Assembly: GCF_030823375.1 (NCBI RefSeq)
Contig: NZ_JAUSXB010000001.1
Location: forward strand, 806,001 to 870,000
Length of the DNA: 64,000 nucleotides
Reading direction: 5' to 3'
Source of the DNA: Pseudarthrobacter siccitolerans
Lineage (GTDB): Bacteria > Actinomycetota > Actinomycetes > Actinomycetales > Micrococcaceae
Shown here: positions 53,841 to 64,000 of the stretch, piece after piece
Layout: each line of letters begins with the position of its first letter
Numbering within the stretch: the first letter of the stretch is position 1
The notes under the pieces: model-generated
Seen by the model: the letters and a program-made list of their open reading frames with translations, nothing else
Databases searched by the model: none
Told to the model about the DNA's origin: nothing
Translations under genes and position numbers: made by a program

Positions 53841-54923
53841 TCAGCGAACGATCCGTCCTCCCAGCACCACGTGGGCCAACCTTTGCACCGTTTCGGGAAC
53901 CTGCCGCGGATCTTCCGCGCACAGCACGACGTCGGCCCGGGCACCTTCGGTGAGCGCTTCGGCGCCGAGCCACTCCCGGGCGCCCCAACATGCCGCGTCC
54001 AGCGCGGCGGTGACGGGCAGTCCGGCGTGGTGGAGGGCCAGGATTTCGTCTCCGATCCTTCCGTGCCGGATGACGCTGCCCGCGTCCGTGCCGGCGTAGA
54101 TCTTCACGCCGGCCTCGAAAGCCTCTGCCACCCGCTGGGCACGGCATTCCCACAGTGCGCGCATATGGGCGGCGTAGCGCGGGAACTTGGGCTCCGCCTG
54201 CGCCGCGATATCCGGAAAAGTGGCGATGTTGATGAGCGTGGGCACAATGGGCACACCCTGCTCAGCGAACCGCGGAAGGTGCCGCGGGAGCAGTCCGGTG
54301 GCATGTTCTATGCAGTCGATGTCCGCGTCCAGCATCTGGTCCAGCGTTTCTTCGGCAAAGCAGTGAGCAGTGATCCGGGCGCCTTCGTCGTGCACAGCCT
54401 GGACGGCGTCCCTGACGACGGCGGCGGGAAACGACGGCGCCAGGTCACCGGCGCCGCGGTCTATCCAGTCCCCCACGAGCTTGACCCAGCCGTCGCCGTC
54501 GCGTGCCTGCTTGCGTACGGCTTCGACCAGCCCGTCGGGTTCCACTTCCTCGGCGAAGCCCCGGAGATACCGGCGGGTCCTGGCGACATGCCTCCCGGCA
54601 CGGATCAGCACCGGGGCATGGCGGCTGCCCTGGAGGAAGCGGGTGTCGGCAGGGGAACCCGCATCCCGGACCAGCAGCGCGCCCGCGTTAAGGTCGGTTC
54701 TTGATTGTTCTTCCGCCGTCGCTTCGTCGACGGCGCCTCCGGGTCCCAGGCCGATATGGCAGTGGGCGTCAACCAACCCCGGCAGTACCCAGCCGTCCAG
54801 GATCCTGTCCGGTTCCCCCGCCGGCCGGCGGAACGTAAGCCTGCCGTCAACGGACCAGAGCCCGCGTGCCTCGGTGTCCGGGCCGGTCAGCACGGCGCCG
54901 TCGAACTGGATGATTTCTGCCAT
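53841..54923 (-). CDS. Metal-dependent amidohydrolase family protein
   Basis: A 360-residue TIM-barrel hydrolase. Metal-binding motifs are LVDAHCHIGLGPGG, ARITAHCFAEETLD, CIEHATGLLP and the Asp in IYAGTDAGSVIRHG. It resembles prolidase/imidazolonepropionase-like amidohydrolases of unknown substrate. GAGG lies eight bases before the ATG at 54923. It is divergent from thiC, with the riboswitch between them. Confidence 0.9.
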   Translation of the reverse strand: MAEIIQFDGAVLTGPDTEARGLWSVDGRLTFRRPAGEPDRILDGWVLPGLVDAHCHIGLGPGGAVDEATAEEQSRTDLNAGALLVRDAGSPADTRFLQGSRHAPVLIRAGRHVARTRRYLRGFAEEVEPDGLVEAVRKQARDGDGWVKLVGDWIDRGAGDLAPSFPAAVVRDAVQAVHDEGARITAHCFAEETLDQMLDADIDCIEHATGLLPRHLPRFAEQGVPIVPTLINIATFPDIAAQAEPKFPRYAAHMRALWECRAQRVAEAFEAGVKIYAGTDAGSVIRHGRIGDEILALHHAGLPVTAALDAACWGAREWLGAEALTEGARADVVLCAEDPRQVPETVQRLAHVVLGGRIVR

Positions 54924-55008
54924 GGATTTACCTCTTTTCCCGCCCCGACAGGCTAGCACTGCCGGATGTGACACGGGCCCCGCTCCCTGCTGTGGTAGCT
55001 TCTTGGTG

Positions 55009-57671
<2,663 letters not shown>

Positions 57672-57709
57672 GACCCAACCCTATTCCACGGCACCGACAT
57701 CTTAAGTGA

Positions 57710-57757
57710 GTAGCGCCAAGTGTCGTTTTGAGCGGTCAAAACGACACTTGGCGCTAC
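57710..57757. repeat. 22-bp perfect inverted repeat, possible REP-like element or ffh terminator
   Basis: The arms at 57710-57731 and 57736-57757 are exact reverse complements across a GCGG loop. AAGTGTCGTTTTGA is the core. There is no T-tract on either side, unlike the other terminators here. It lies in the 98-bp gap between ffh and the alpha/beta hydrolase. Confidence 0.85.
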
Positions 57758-57769
57758 ACAGTTGGGCTG

Positions 57770-59356
57770 TTACTTGCCGAGGAACTTGTCGAAACCCTTG
57801 GGCAGGTTCAGCTGCGAGGGATCGAAGTCGCCGCCCTGCTGGCCGAAAGCGGCACCGGTGGGAAGCGCCTTGGCGGCGTTCGCGCGGCGGGCCTCGGCGT
57901 CCTTGCGCTCCTGGGCAGCCTTGGCCGGGTTGCCGGACTTGGCCTTCTTCTTGGGGGCGGCGTTCTTCGCGTTCTTCCGTGCGCCGCCGCCGGCACCGGG
58001 CATGCCTGGCATTCCGGGCATTCCCGGCATCCCGCCCTGGGCCATCTTCTTCATCATCTTCTGGGCCTGCGCAAAGCGCTCCAGCAGACCGTTCACCTCG
58101 GAAACGTGCACGCCGGAGCCACGGGCGATGCGTGCGCGGCGTGAACCGTTGATGATCTTCGGGGCCAGGCGCTCATGGGGCGTCATGGACCGGACGATGG
58201 CTTCGACGCGGTCAATTTCCCGCTCGTCAAAGTTCTCGAGCTGCTGGCGGATGTTTTGCGCGCCGGGCATCATCATGAGCATTTTCTTCATGGAGCCCAT
58301 GTTGCGGATCTGCTGCATCTGGGCCAGGAAGTCTTCAAGGGTGAAGTCTTCCTGGTCGGCGAATTTCTTCGCCATCCTGGCAGCTTCGTCCTTGTCCCAG
58401 TTCTTCTCGGCCTGCTCGATGAGCGTCAGGACGTCGCCCATGTCGAGGATGCGGGAGGCCATCCGGTCCGGGTGGAAGAGTTCGAAATCATCCAGGCCTT
58501 CGCCCGTGGACGCAAACATCACGGGCTTGCCGGTGACCGACGCGACCGAGAGGGCGGCACCGCCGCGGGCGTCACCGTCGAGCTTTGACAAGACGATGCC
58601 GGTGAAGTTCACGCCCTCGTCGAAGGCGAGCGCCGTGTTTACGGCGTCCTGGCCGATCATCGCGTCGATAACGAACAGGACTTCGTTGGGCACGATGGCG
58701 CGGCGGATCTGGCGTGCCTGCTCCATCATGTCGGCGTCGACGCCGAGGCGGCCGGCGGTGTCCACGATGACGACGTCGTGAAGCTTCTGGCGGGCTTCCT
58801 CAACGCCGGCGCGGGCAACCTCCACCGGGTCCCCGGCCGGGTGGTCCAGTTCGGAGGACGTGGCTCCCGGGTGGGGCGCGAAGACCGGTACCTTGGCCCG
58901 CTCACCCACTACCTGGAGCTGGGTGACAGCGTTGGGGCGCTGCAGGTCGCAGGCCACCAGCATGGGGCTGTGGCCCTGGGACTTCAGCCACTTGGACAGC
59001 TTGCCGGCGAGGGTGGTTTTGCCCGCGCCCTGGAGGCCGGCCAGCATGATAATGGTGGGGCCGTTCTTGGCCAGGCGGATCCGGCGGGTTTCGCCGCCCA
59101 GGATCTCCACCAGTTCCTCGTTGACGATCTTGACGATCTGCTGGCTCGGGTTCAGTGCACCCGAAACCTCGGAGCCCAGGGCGCGTTCGCGCACCCGGGC
59201 TGTAAATTCACGGACTACGGGAACGGCAACGTCCGCGTCCAGGAGGGCGCGGCGGATCTCCCGCACTGTGGCATCAACGTCCGCCTCAGTGAGGCGGCCC
59301 TTGCCGCGGAGATTCTTGAAGGTTGCTGTCAACCGGTCAGAGAGTGAATTGAACAC
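57770..59356 (-). CDS. ffh: Signal recognition particle protein Ffh
   Basis: A 528-residue SRP GTPase that binds signal peptides and targets ribosomes to the membrane. N-domain, then G1 GLQGAGKTTLAGKL, G3 DTAGRLGVDADMM and G4 LSKLDGDARGGAAL. The M domain ends with a Met/Gly/Pro repeat (GGMPGMPGMPGMPG) that fits actinobacterial Ffh. The ATG at 59356 is plausible. Confidence 0.97.
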   Translation of the reverse strand: MFNSLSDRLTATFKNLRGKGRLTEADVDATVREIRRALLDADVAVPVVREFTARVRERALGSEVSGALNPSQQIVKIVNEELVEILGGETRRIRLAKNGPTIIMLAGLQGAGKTTLAGKLSKWLKSQGHSPMLVACDLQRPNAVTQLQVVGERAKVPVFAPHPGATSSELDHPAGDPVEVARAGVEEARQKLHDVVIVDTAGRLGVDADMMEQARQIRRAIVPNEVLFVIDAMIGQDAVNTALAFDEGVNFTGIVLSKLDGDARGGAALSVASVTGKPVMFASTGEGLDDFELFHPDRMASRILDMGDVLTLIEQAEKNWDKDEAARMAKKFADQEDFTLEDFLAQMQQIRNMGSMKKMLMMMPGAQNIRQQLENFDEREIDRVEAIVRSMTPHERLAPKIINGSRRARIARGSGVHVSEVNGLLERFAQAQKMMKKMAQGGMPGMPGMPGMPGAGGGARKNAKNAAPKKKAKSGNPAKAAQERKDAEARRANAAKALPTGAAFGQQGGDFDPSQLNLPKGFDKFLGK

Positions 59357-59439
59357 GTGCCGTGCACTTCTTTCAGTGGATGATCGTGACTCGACTATCT
59401 AGGGTACCAAGCCGGCCCGCAAGGTGGCATGCTGGCGAA

Positions 59440-60843
59440 ATGACGAGCCAAACAACGGTAAAAACCCTGCTCATCCTCGGCGCTTCCGGAGACCTCACAG
59501 GCCGGCTGCTCCTGCCGGGCCTCGCACGCCTTGTGGCCACGGGCCGCGCGGCAGGGCTGCGGCTGGTGGGGGCAGGCTCGGATCCCTGGACGCCGGAGCA
59601 ATGGCGGGAGAGGGTGCATCAGTCTTTTGCGGCGTCGGCGGAAGCGGCCGATGCCGCAGGCCAGGCGTCTTTGGAGGACCTTGAAAAGGAAACCGTCTAC
59701 CACCAGCTCGATGTCACCGCCGACGGTGCTCTGGCCGCGGCCCTGGCCACCCTGGAGGGTCCCACGGCCGTCTATTTCGCGTTGCCGCCGCGGATCAGCC
59801 AGCTGGCCTGCGAAACCCTCCGGCCGGACCAGGTGCCGGCCGGAACGCGGCTGGTGATGGAAAAGCCCTTCGGCTCCAGCGAGGAATCCGCCCATTCGCT
59901 GAACCAGACCCTGGCGCGTCTGGTCCCGGAGGACCACATCCACCGGGTGGACCACTTCCTGGGGAAGGCCACGGTGCTGAATATCCTGGGTCTGCGGTTC
60001 GCCAACAACTTCCTGGAGCCGGTCTGGAACCGGCATCACGTGGAAAAAGTGGAGATCATTTTCGACGAAGACCTGGCGCTGGAGGGCCGGGCACGCTACT
60101 ACGACGGCGCGGGCGCACTCCGCGACATGATCCAGAGCCACCTGCTGCAGATCATGGCCCTGATGGCCATGGAGCCGCCGTCGAGCATCAGCGAACGGGA
60201 CCTGCGCGATGCGATTTCGACGGTCCTGCGCGCGGCCAGCGTCGGCGCGCCCTACGCCGGGTCCACCCACAGGGCGCGTTACACGGCCGGCACACTGGCA
60301 GGAAAGGAAGTCCCGGACTATGCCCGGGAGGACGGCGTGGACGCGTCACGCGGGACTGAAACCCTCGCCCAGATCCAGGTAGGAATCGAAAATTGGCGCT
60401 GGAAGGGCGTCCCGTTTATTCTCCGGTCCGGAAAGGCGATAGGCGTTAAGCGCAAGGAAGCCGTGGTGACGTTCCGGCCGGTGCCCCATCTGCCCCGGGG
60501 CTTTACCGGGGTGGATTCGCCCAACCAGCTTCGGATCGGCTTCGGGCCGGACACCCTCGAGTTCGACGTCGATGTGAACGGTCCAGGGGAAATCCTCAGC
60601 CTGTCCCGGATCACCCTTGAGGCAGAACTAAGCGCCTCCGAACTCCTGCCCTACGGTGAAGTCCTTGAGGGTGTGCTGGCCGGCGATCCGTTGCTCTCCG
60701 TCCGGGGCGATACCGCAGAAGACTGCTGGCGGATCGTTGAGCCGGTGTTAAAGGCATGGCAGCAGGACAGCGTCCGCCTGGAAGAGTACGACGCGGGATC
60801 GGCCGGTCCGGCGGAATGGTCCAGTACCGCGCGCGCAGAGTAG
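59440..60843 (+). CDS. Glucose-6-phosphate dehydrogenase family protein, divergent paralogue
   Basis: A 467-residue G6PD-fold protein. The N-terminal cofactor loop reads GASGDLTGRLLLPGL where classical Zwf has GASGDLAxRKL, losing the usual Arg-Lys pair after the loop. The substrate/catalytic motif RVDHFLGKATVLNIL retains the catalytic His and Lys. ATG at 59440 is used. It is likely a sugar-phosphate dehydrogenase, possibly F420- or NAD(P)-dependent paralogue with another specificity. It sits alone between ffh and the PII gene. Confidence 0.88.
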   Translation: MTSQTTVKTLLILGASGDLTGRLLLPGLARLVATGRAAGLRLVGAGSDPWTPEQWRERVHQSFAASAEAADAAGQASLEDLEKETVYHQLDVTADGALAAALATLEGPTAVYFALPPRISQLACETLRPDQVPAGTRLVMEKPFGSSEESAHSLNQTLARLVPEDHIHRVDHFLGKATVLNILGLRFANNFLEPVWNRHHVEKVEIIFDEDLALEGRARYYDGAGALRDMIQSHLLQIMALMAMEPPSSISERDLRDAISTVLRAASVGAPYAGSTHRARYTAGTLAGKEVPDYAREDGVDASRGTETLAQIQVGIENWRWKGVPFILRSGKAIGVKRKEAVVTFRPVPHLPRGFTGVDSPNQLRIGFGPDTLEFDVDVNGPGEILSLSRITLEAELSASELLPYGEVLEGVLAGDPLLSVRGDTAEDCWRIVEPVLKAWQQDSVRLEEYDAGSAGPAEWSSTARAE

Positions 60844-60882
60844 CGCCAGGCGGACCAGCAGGCAGCGGGTAGGGCAGAACAG

Positions 60883-60922
60883 AAGAGCGGGCAGGAAACC
60901 TTTGGGTTTCCTGCCCGCTCTT
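60883..60922. terminator. Bidirectional terminator between G6PD paralogue and PII gene
   Basis: An 18-bp perfect stem (60883-60900 with 60905-60922) around TTTG, with AA/TT at the base. Confidence 0.88.
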
Positions 60923-60958
60923 CCCAGGTGCCAGCCTGCCGTGTCGACGTGCCGCCGC

Positions 60959-61297
60959 CTAAATGGCGGCGACGCCGCGTTCCCCGGTGCGGACCCGGAC
61001 TGCTTCGAAGACGTCAATGGTCCAGACTTTGCCGTCGCCGGCCCGGCCGGTGTTCGAACTGGCGATGATGACGTCCAGGATGTCATCGGCCTGCTCGTTC
61101 GTCGCCAGGACTTCCACCCGGATCTTCGGCAGCAGGTCCACGTTGTACTCGGCGCCGCGGTACACCTCGGTGTAGCCGCGCTGCCGGCCGTAGCCGCTGG
61201 CCGCGCTGACCGTCAGGCCCTGTACGCCGTAGGCTTCCAGTCCTTCCCGGATGGCTTCGAGCTTTTCCGGCCTGACGATTGCGGTGATCAGTTTCAT
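60959..61297 (-). CDS. glnK: Nitrogen regulatory protein P-II (GlnB/GlnK)
   Basis: A 112-residue PII signal protein. The T-loop is YRGAEYNVDLLPK with the modifiable Tyr at residue 51, and GKVWTIDVFEAVRVRTGERG is the C-terminal ATP/2-oxoglutarate loop. It overlaps amtB by four bases, so it is the GlnK type that gates AmtB. No glnD uridylyl/adenylyltransferase follows, where actinobacteria usually have it. Confidence 0.96.
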   Translation of the reverse strand: MKLITAIVRPEKLEAIREGLEAYGVQGLTVSAASGYGRQRGYTEVYRGAEYNVDLLPKIRVEVLATNEQADDILDVIIASSNTGRAGDGKVWTIDVFEAVRVRTGERGVAAI

Positions 61298-62649
61298 GCC
61301 CCCACGCTTTCCTTACCTGTTGCTGATTCTTTCTTCGACGCTGCGGCTTCGGCAGCCTGTGCGCCTTCCTGCTGGGTCTTGCCCGTGATCATGTCGTGCA
61401 GCGGCTGGAAGCTTCCGCCGTGGCCGCTGACACCGAACTCGTAGGCGGTCTCGGCGTGCAGGCTGAGGTCCACACCCACCGTTTCCTGTTCCTGCGAGAC
61501 CCGGAAGCCCATGGTCTTGTGGATGGCCAGGGCAATGATGGCCGTCAGGATCGCGGAGTAGGCAATGGCGATTCCTGCTGCTGCGAGCTGTGCCCACAGC
61601 TGGGTGAATCCGCCGCCGTAGAACAGGCCGCCACCCACGCCGTCGGCGGGCAGTGCGATGAAGCCCAGGGCAACGGTGCCGATGATGCCGGAGACGAGGT
61701 GGACGCCGACGACGTCGAGCGAGTCATCGAATCCCCAGCGGAACTTGAGTCCCACGGCGAGTGCGGAGGCTACTCCGGCTACCACGCCGAGGCCGAGGGC
61801 ACCGACGGGGCTGACGTTGGCACAGGCGGGGGTGATGGCGACGAGGCCGGCAACGACGCCGGAGGCTGCGCCCAGCGAGGTGGGGTGGCCGTCGCGGATG
61901 CGTTCGGTGACAAGCCAGCCGAGCATGGCTGCCGCGGGGGCAGCGAGGGTGTTGACCCAGATGAGGCCGCCCTGTTCAGCAGTGGTGGCGGCGCCGCCGT
62001 TGAAGCCGAACCAGCCGAACCAGAGGATGGCTGCGCCGAGCATCACGAACGGGATGTTGTGCGGGCGGTGGTTCGGGTCCTTGCCGAAGCCCTTGCGGTT
62101 GCCGATGATCAGGACCAGTACCAGGGCCGCGACGCCTGCGTTGATGTGGACCACGGTGCCACCGGCGAAGTCGATGGCGGGTCCGAGTGCCTGTCCCACG
62201 GCACCCTCGGGGCCGAACAGTCCGCCGCCCCAGACCATGTAGGCCAGCGGGCAGTACACCAGTGTGACCCAGACGGGGACGAACACGGTCCAGGCGCCGA
62301 ACTTGGCGCGGTCGGCGATGGCGCCGCTGATCAGTGCGACGGTGATGATGGCGAAGGTGGCCGCGTAGCCAACCTTGATCAGTCCATCAGGTGTATCGAT
62401 CCCCTCGAGGCCGAACGTAGCGAAGGGGTTGCCGACAATCTGCAGGAAACCTTCGCCGGAGCTCATGGATGCACCCCAGAGAACCCAGACAACGCCGACC
62501 ATGCCGATGGAGATGAAGCTCATCATCATCATGTTCAGTGCGGCCTTGGCACGGGTCATGCCGCCATAGAAAAATGCCAGACCTGGTGTCATGAACAGCA
62601 CAAGGGCTGCCGCCACCATGATCCAAACGTGACCTGCGGTAAGTTCCAT
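61294..62649 (-). CDS. amtB: Ammonium transporter AmtB
   Basis: A 451-residue channel with 11 membrane helices. FYGGMTRAKAALNMMMMSF is in helix 1 and DFAGGTVVHINAGVAALVL carries the twin-His-type signature region. Cytoplasmic C-terminal tail of about 50 residues, rich in Glu/Ala, follows the last helix; this is where GlnK docks. ATG at 62649. Confidence 0.96.
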   Translation of the reverse strand: MELTAGHVWIMVAAALVLFMTPGLAFFYGGMTRAKAALNMMMMSFISIGMVGVVWVLWGASMSSGEGFLQIVGNPFATFGLEGIDTPDGLIKVGYAATFAIITVALISGAIADRAKFGAWTVFVPVWVTLVYCPLAYMVWGGGLFGPEGAVGQALGPAIDFAGGTVVHINAGVAALVLVLIIGNRKGFGKDPNHRPHNIPFVMLGAAILWFGWFGFNGGAATTAEQGGLIWVNTLAAPAAAMLGWLVTERIRDGHPTSLGAASGVVAGLVAITPACANVSPVGALGLGVVAGVASALAVGLKFRWGFDDSLDVVGVHLVSGIIGTVALGFIALPADGVGGGLFYGGGFTQLWAQLAAAGIAIAYSAILTAIIALAIHKTMGFRVSQEQETVGVDLSLHAETAYEFGVSGHGGSFQPLHDMITGKTQQEGAQAAEAAASKKESATGKESVGA

Positions 62650-62810
62650 GGTGCACGTCCTCTCTCATCGATTCTTGCGGAGTCCTCCGCCTGCCAACGC
62701 CTTTTCGCGTCCTGTAAAGAGTTTGTCGTTGGCGTGTTTCGCCCGCGGAGGATTTAGATTGCCGGCCTGTTACAACAACCTCTAGGAAGTAAATGGTGCA
62801 TATCGCACTT

Positions 62811-62826
62811 GTTACGGTTGTGTTTC
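62811..62826 (-). promoter_or_regulatory. Weak GlnR-like half-site pair upstream of amtB
   Basis: On the minus strand GAAAC and GTAAC are separated by six bases (complement of 62822-62826 and 62811-62815). The GlnR consensus has these two half sites in the opposite order. It lies about 165 bp before the amtB start. Confidence 0.25.
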
Positions 62827-62875
62827 CTCGTTCCCGCCGGCACCTGGCCCACCTGACTGCAAGGATTTCCGCACC

Positions 62876-64000
62876 ATGACGGCAGCACCCCGCGGAAGCG
62901 GCGCCACTTCAAGGATCCTGGCCCGCCTTCGGCCGAATCGGGACCGGCTTCCGCGCGACATCAAGGTGATGCTCGTTGCCGCGTTCCTGATTGCGCTTGG
63001 ATTCGGGCTTGTTGCGCCCGTATTGCCGCAATTCGCAACAACCTTTGGGGTGGGCAACACCGAGGCATCCGTGATTGTTGCCATCTTCGCGTTCATGCGG
63101 CTGGTCTTTGCTCCCGCCGGCGGGAGCCTGATCGGCAAGGTGGGTGAACGGCCCGTCTACGTGGCCGGGCTCCTCATCGTGGCCGTGTCGACGGCGGCCT
63201 GCGCCTTTGCCCAGGACTACTGGCAGCTGCTGCTCTTCCGTGGGCTCGGCGGTGCCGGCTCCGTGATGTTCACTGTGGCGTCGATGGCCCTGGTGATCCG
63301 GCTCGCGCCGCCGGAGAGCCGCGGCCGGGTTTCCGGGGCATACGCGTCAGCGTTCCTTGTCGGCAACGTGTGCGGTCCCATTGTAGGCGGGTTGTTGGCC
63401 GGGTTCGGCCTCCGGATACCCTTCCTGGCCTATGCCGCGGCGCTGGTCGTTGCCGCGCTGGTGGTGCAGACACAGCTGAGCCACCAGCGCCGCGGATCAG
63501 CGAGCGAACAGCAGCGGGCACCGGACATGCACTTTGGGGAGGCCCTGGCAACCGGCGCGTACCGGGCTGCGCTGGCATCCAGTTTCGCGAACGGCTGGGG
63601 CACGTTCGGTGTCCGGATGGCCACTGTTCCGCTGTTGGCCGCTGCTGTCTTCGGCGCCGGTCCGGAGGCGGCGGGGCTGGCGTTGGCCGTCTTCGCCGCA
63701 GGCAATGCCGCGGCGCTGACCTTTTCGGGCAGGTTGGCGGACAGCATGGGGCGCAGGCCCATGATGATCGCGGGGCTGCTGGTGGCGGGCGCCGCCACTG
63801 CTGCCATCGGGTTCGCTGACCAGCTCGGGTGGTTCCTGGCCGCCTCCGCAGTGGCCGGCGTCGGCTCCGGGCTGTTCGGGCCCGCCCAGCAGGCGGCCGT
63901 CGCAGACGTGATCGGCACCGGGCGGTCAGGCGGCAAGGTGCTGGCTGTGTTCCAGATGGCGTCCGACGTCGGAGCGATCGTTGGGCCTGTCGCGGCCGGT
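62876..64000 (+). CDS. MFS transporter, 3' end cut by window
   Basis: The frame is open from the ATG at 62876 to the last base (375 residues). Repeated hydrophobic helices and MFS motif A-like loops (GGSLIGKVGERP, SGRLADSMGRRPMMIAG) mark a drug- or metabolite-efflux permease with at least ten helices in the visible part. AAGGA lies ten bases before the ATG. The substrate cannot be read. It is divergent from amtB. Confidence 0.9.
   Translation, partial: MTAAPRGSGATSRILARLRPNRDRLPRDIKVMLVAAFLIALGFGLVAPVLPQFATTFGVGNTEASVIVAIFAFMRLVFAPAGGSLIGKVGERPVYVAGLLIVAVSTAACAFAQDYWQLLLFRGLGGAGSVMFTVASMALVIRLAPPESRGRVSGAYASAFLVGNVCGPIVGGLLAGFGLRIPFLAYAAALVVAALVVQTQLSHQRRGSASEQQRAPDMHFGEALATGAYRAALASSFANGWGTFGVRMATVPLLAAAVFGAGPEAAGLALAVFAAGNAAALTFSGRLADSMGRRPMMIAGLLVAGAATAAIGFADQLGWFLAASAVAGVGSGLFGPAQQAAVADVIGTGRSGGKVLAVFQMASDVGAIVGPVAAG

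Overview
The window is chromosomal DNA of a high-GC Gram-positive bacterium. Codon usage, gene order (ffh/rpsP/trmD/rplS/lepB/rnhB/comM/dprA/xerC; DUF3052-AhpE-aceE-fasR-fabD-fabH-acpP-fabF-DUF3145) and protein sequences fit a Micrococcaceae actinobacterium of the Arthrobacter/Pseudarthrobacter type. Taxonomy is inferred from these features, not from a search. No prophage, transposase, CRISPR array or rRNA operon was seen.

Region 1 (1-8530) is a sugar-catabolic island. It starts with the truncated 3' part of xylA and then xylB. A strong bidirectional terminator follows, then a minus-strand three-gene operon: Gfo/Idh/MocA dehydrogenase, DUF993 aldolase-like TIM barrel and sugar-phosphate isomerase/epimerase. 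A divergent LacI regulator and an esterase-like alpha/beta hydrolase come next, and two LacI-type operators lie in the divergent promoter. The region ends in an aldose-1-epimerase remnant carrying both a missing N-terminus and a frameshift.

Region 2 (8600-23020) is mostly housekeeping: AlkD-type DNA glycosylase, MptB-like mannosyltransferase, orn, tRNA-His, def, an anchored HNH nuclease, a long-form GAPDH, TspO, rnpB (RNase P RNA), yaaA, a coiled-coil protein with a decayed zinc ribbon, Nif3, msrA, cysK, cysE and 6-phosphogluconate dehydrogenase.

Region 3 (23100-30400) is a sugar-acid cluster. A GntR/FadR regulator is divergent from gnd, followed by idnD, idnO, a beta-hydroxyacid dehydrogenase, a divergent D-2-hydroxyacid dehydrogenase, an MFS symporter and an IclR regulator. 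TGTTCA/TGAACA boxes overlap three promoters here, which suggests one small IclR regulon.

Region 4 (30500-42040) holds tRNA-Val, a sirtuin, an AhpE peroxiredoxin, a DUF3052 protein, aceE with a structured leader, and the complete fasR-fabD-fabH-acpP-fabF fatty acid operon with DUF3145.

Region 5 (42298-52104) is a long minus-strand chain: rpsP, a KH protein, rimM, trmD, rplS, two tandem signal peptidases I, rnhB, DUF2469, YraN, comM, dprA, xerC. Region 6 (52309-64000) has a conserved hypothetical, a two-domain VOC protein, an amidohydrolase, thiC under a TPP riboswitch, an alpha/beta hydrolase, a 22-bp perfect inverted repeat, ffh, a divergent glucose-6-phosphate dehydrogenase paralogue, PII-amtB, and the start of an MFS exporter cut by the window end.

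Across the window, several genes (alkD-like, orn, yaaA, the GntR gene, the D-2-hydroxyacid dehydrogenase, fasR) start 6-7 bases after a TANNNT hexamer and lack a Shine-Dalgarno sequence, consistent with leaderless transcripts.
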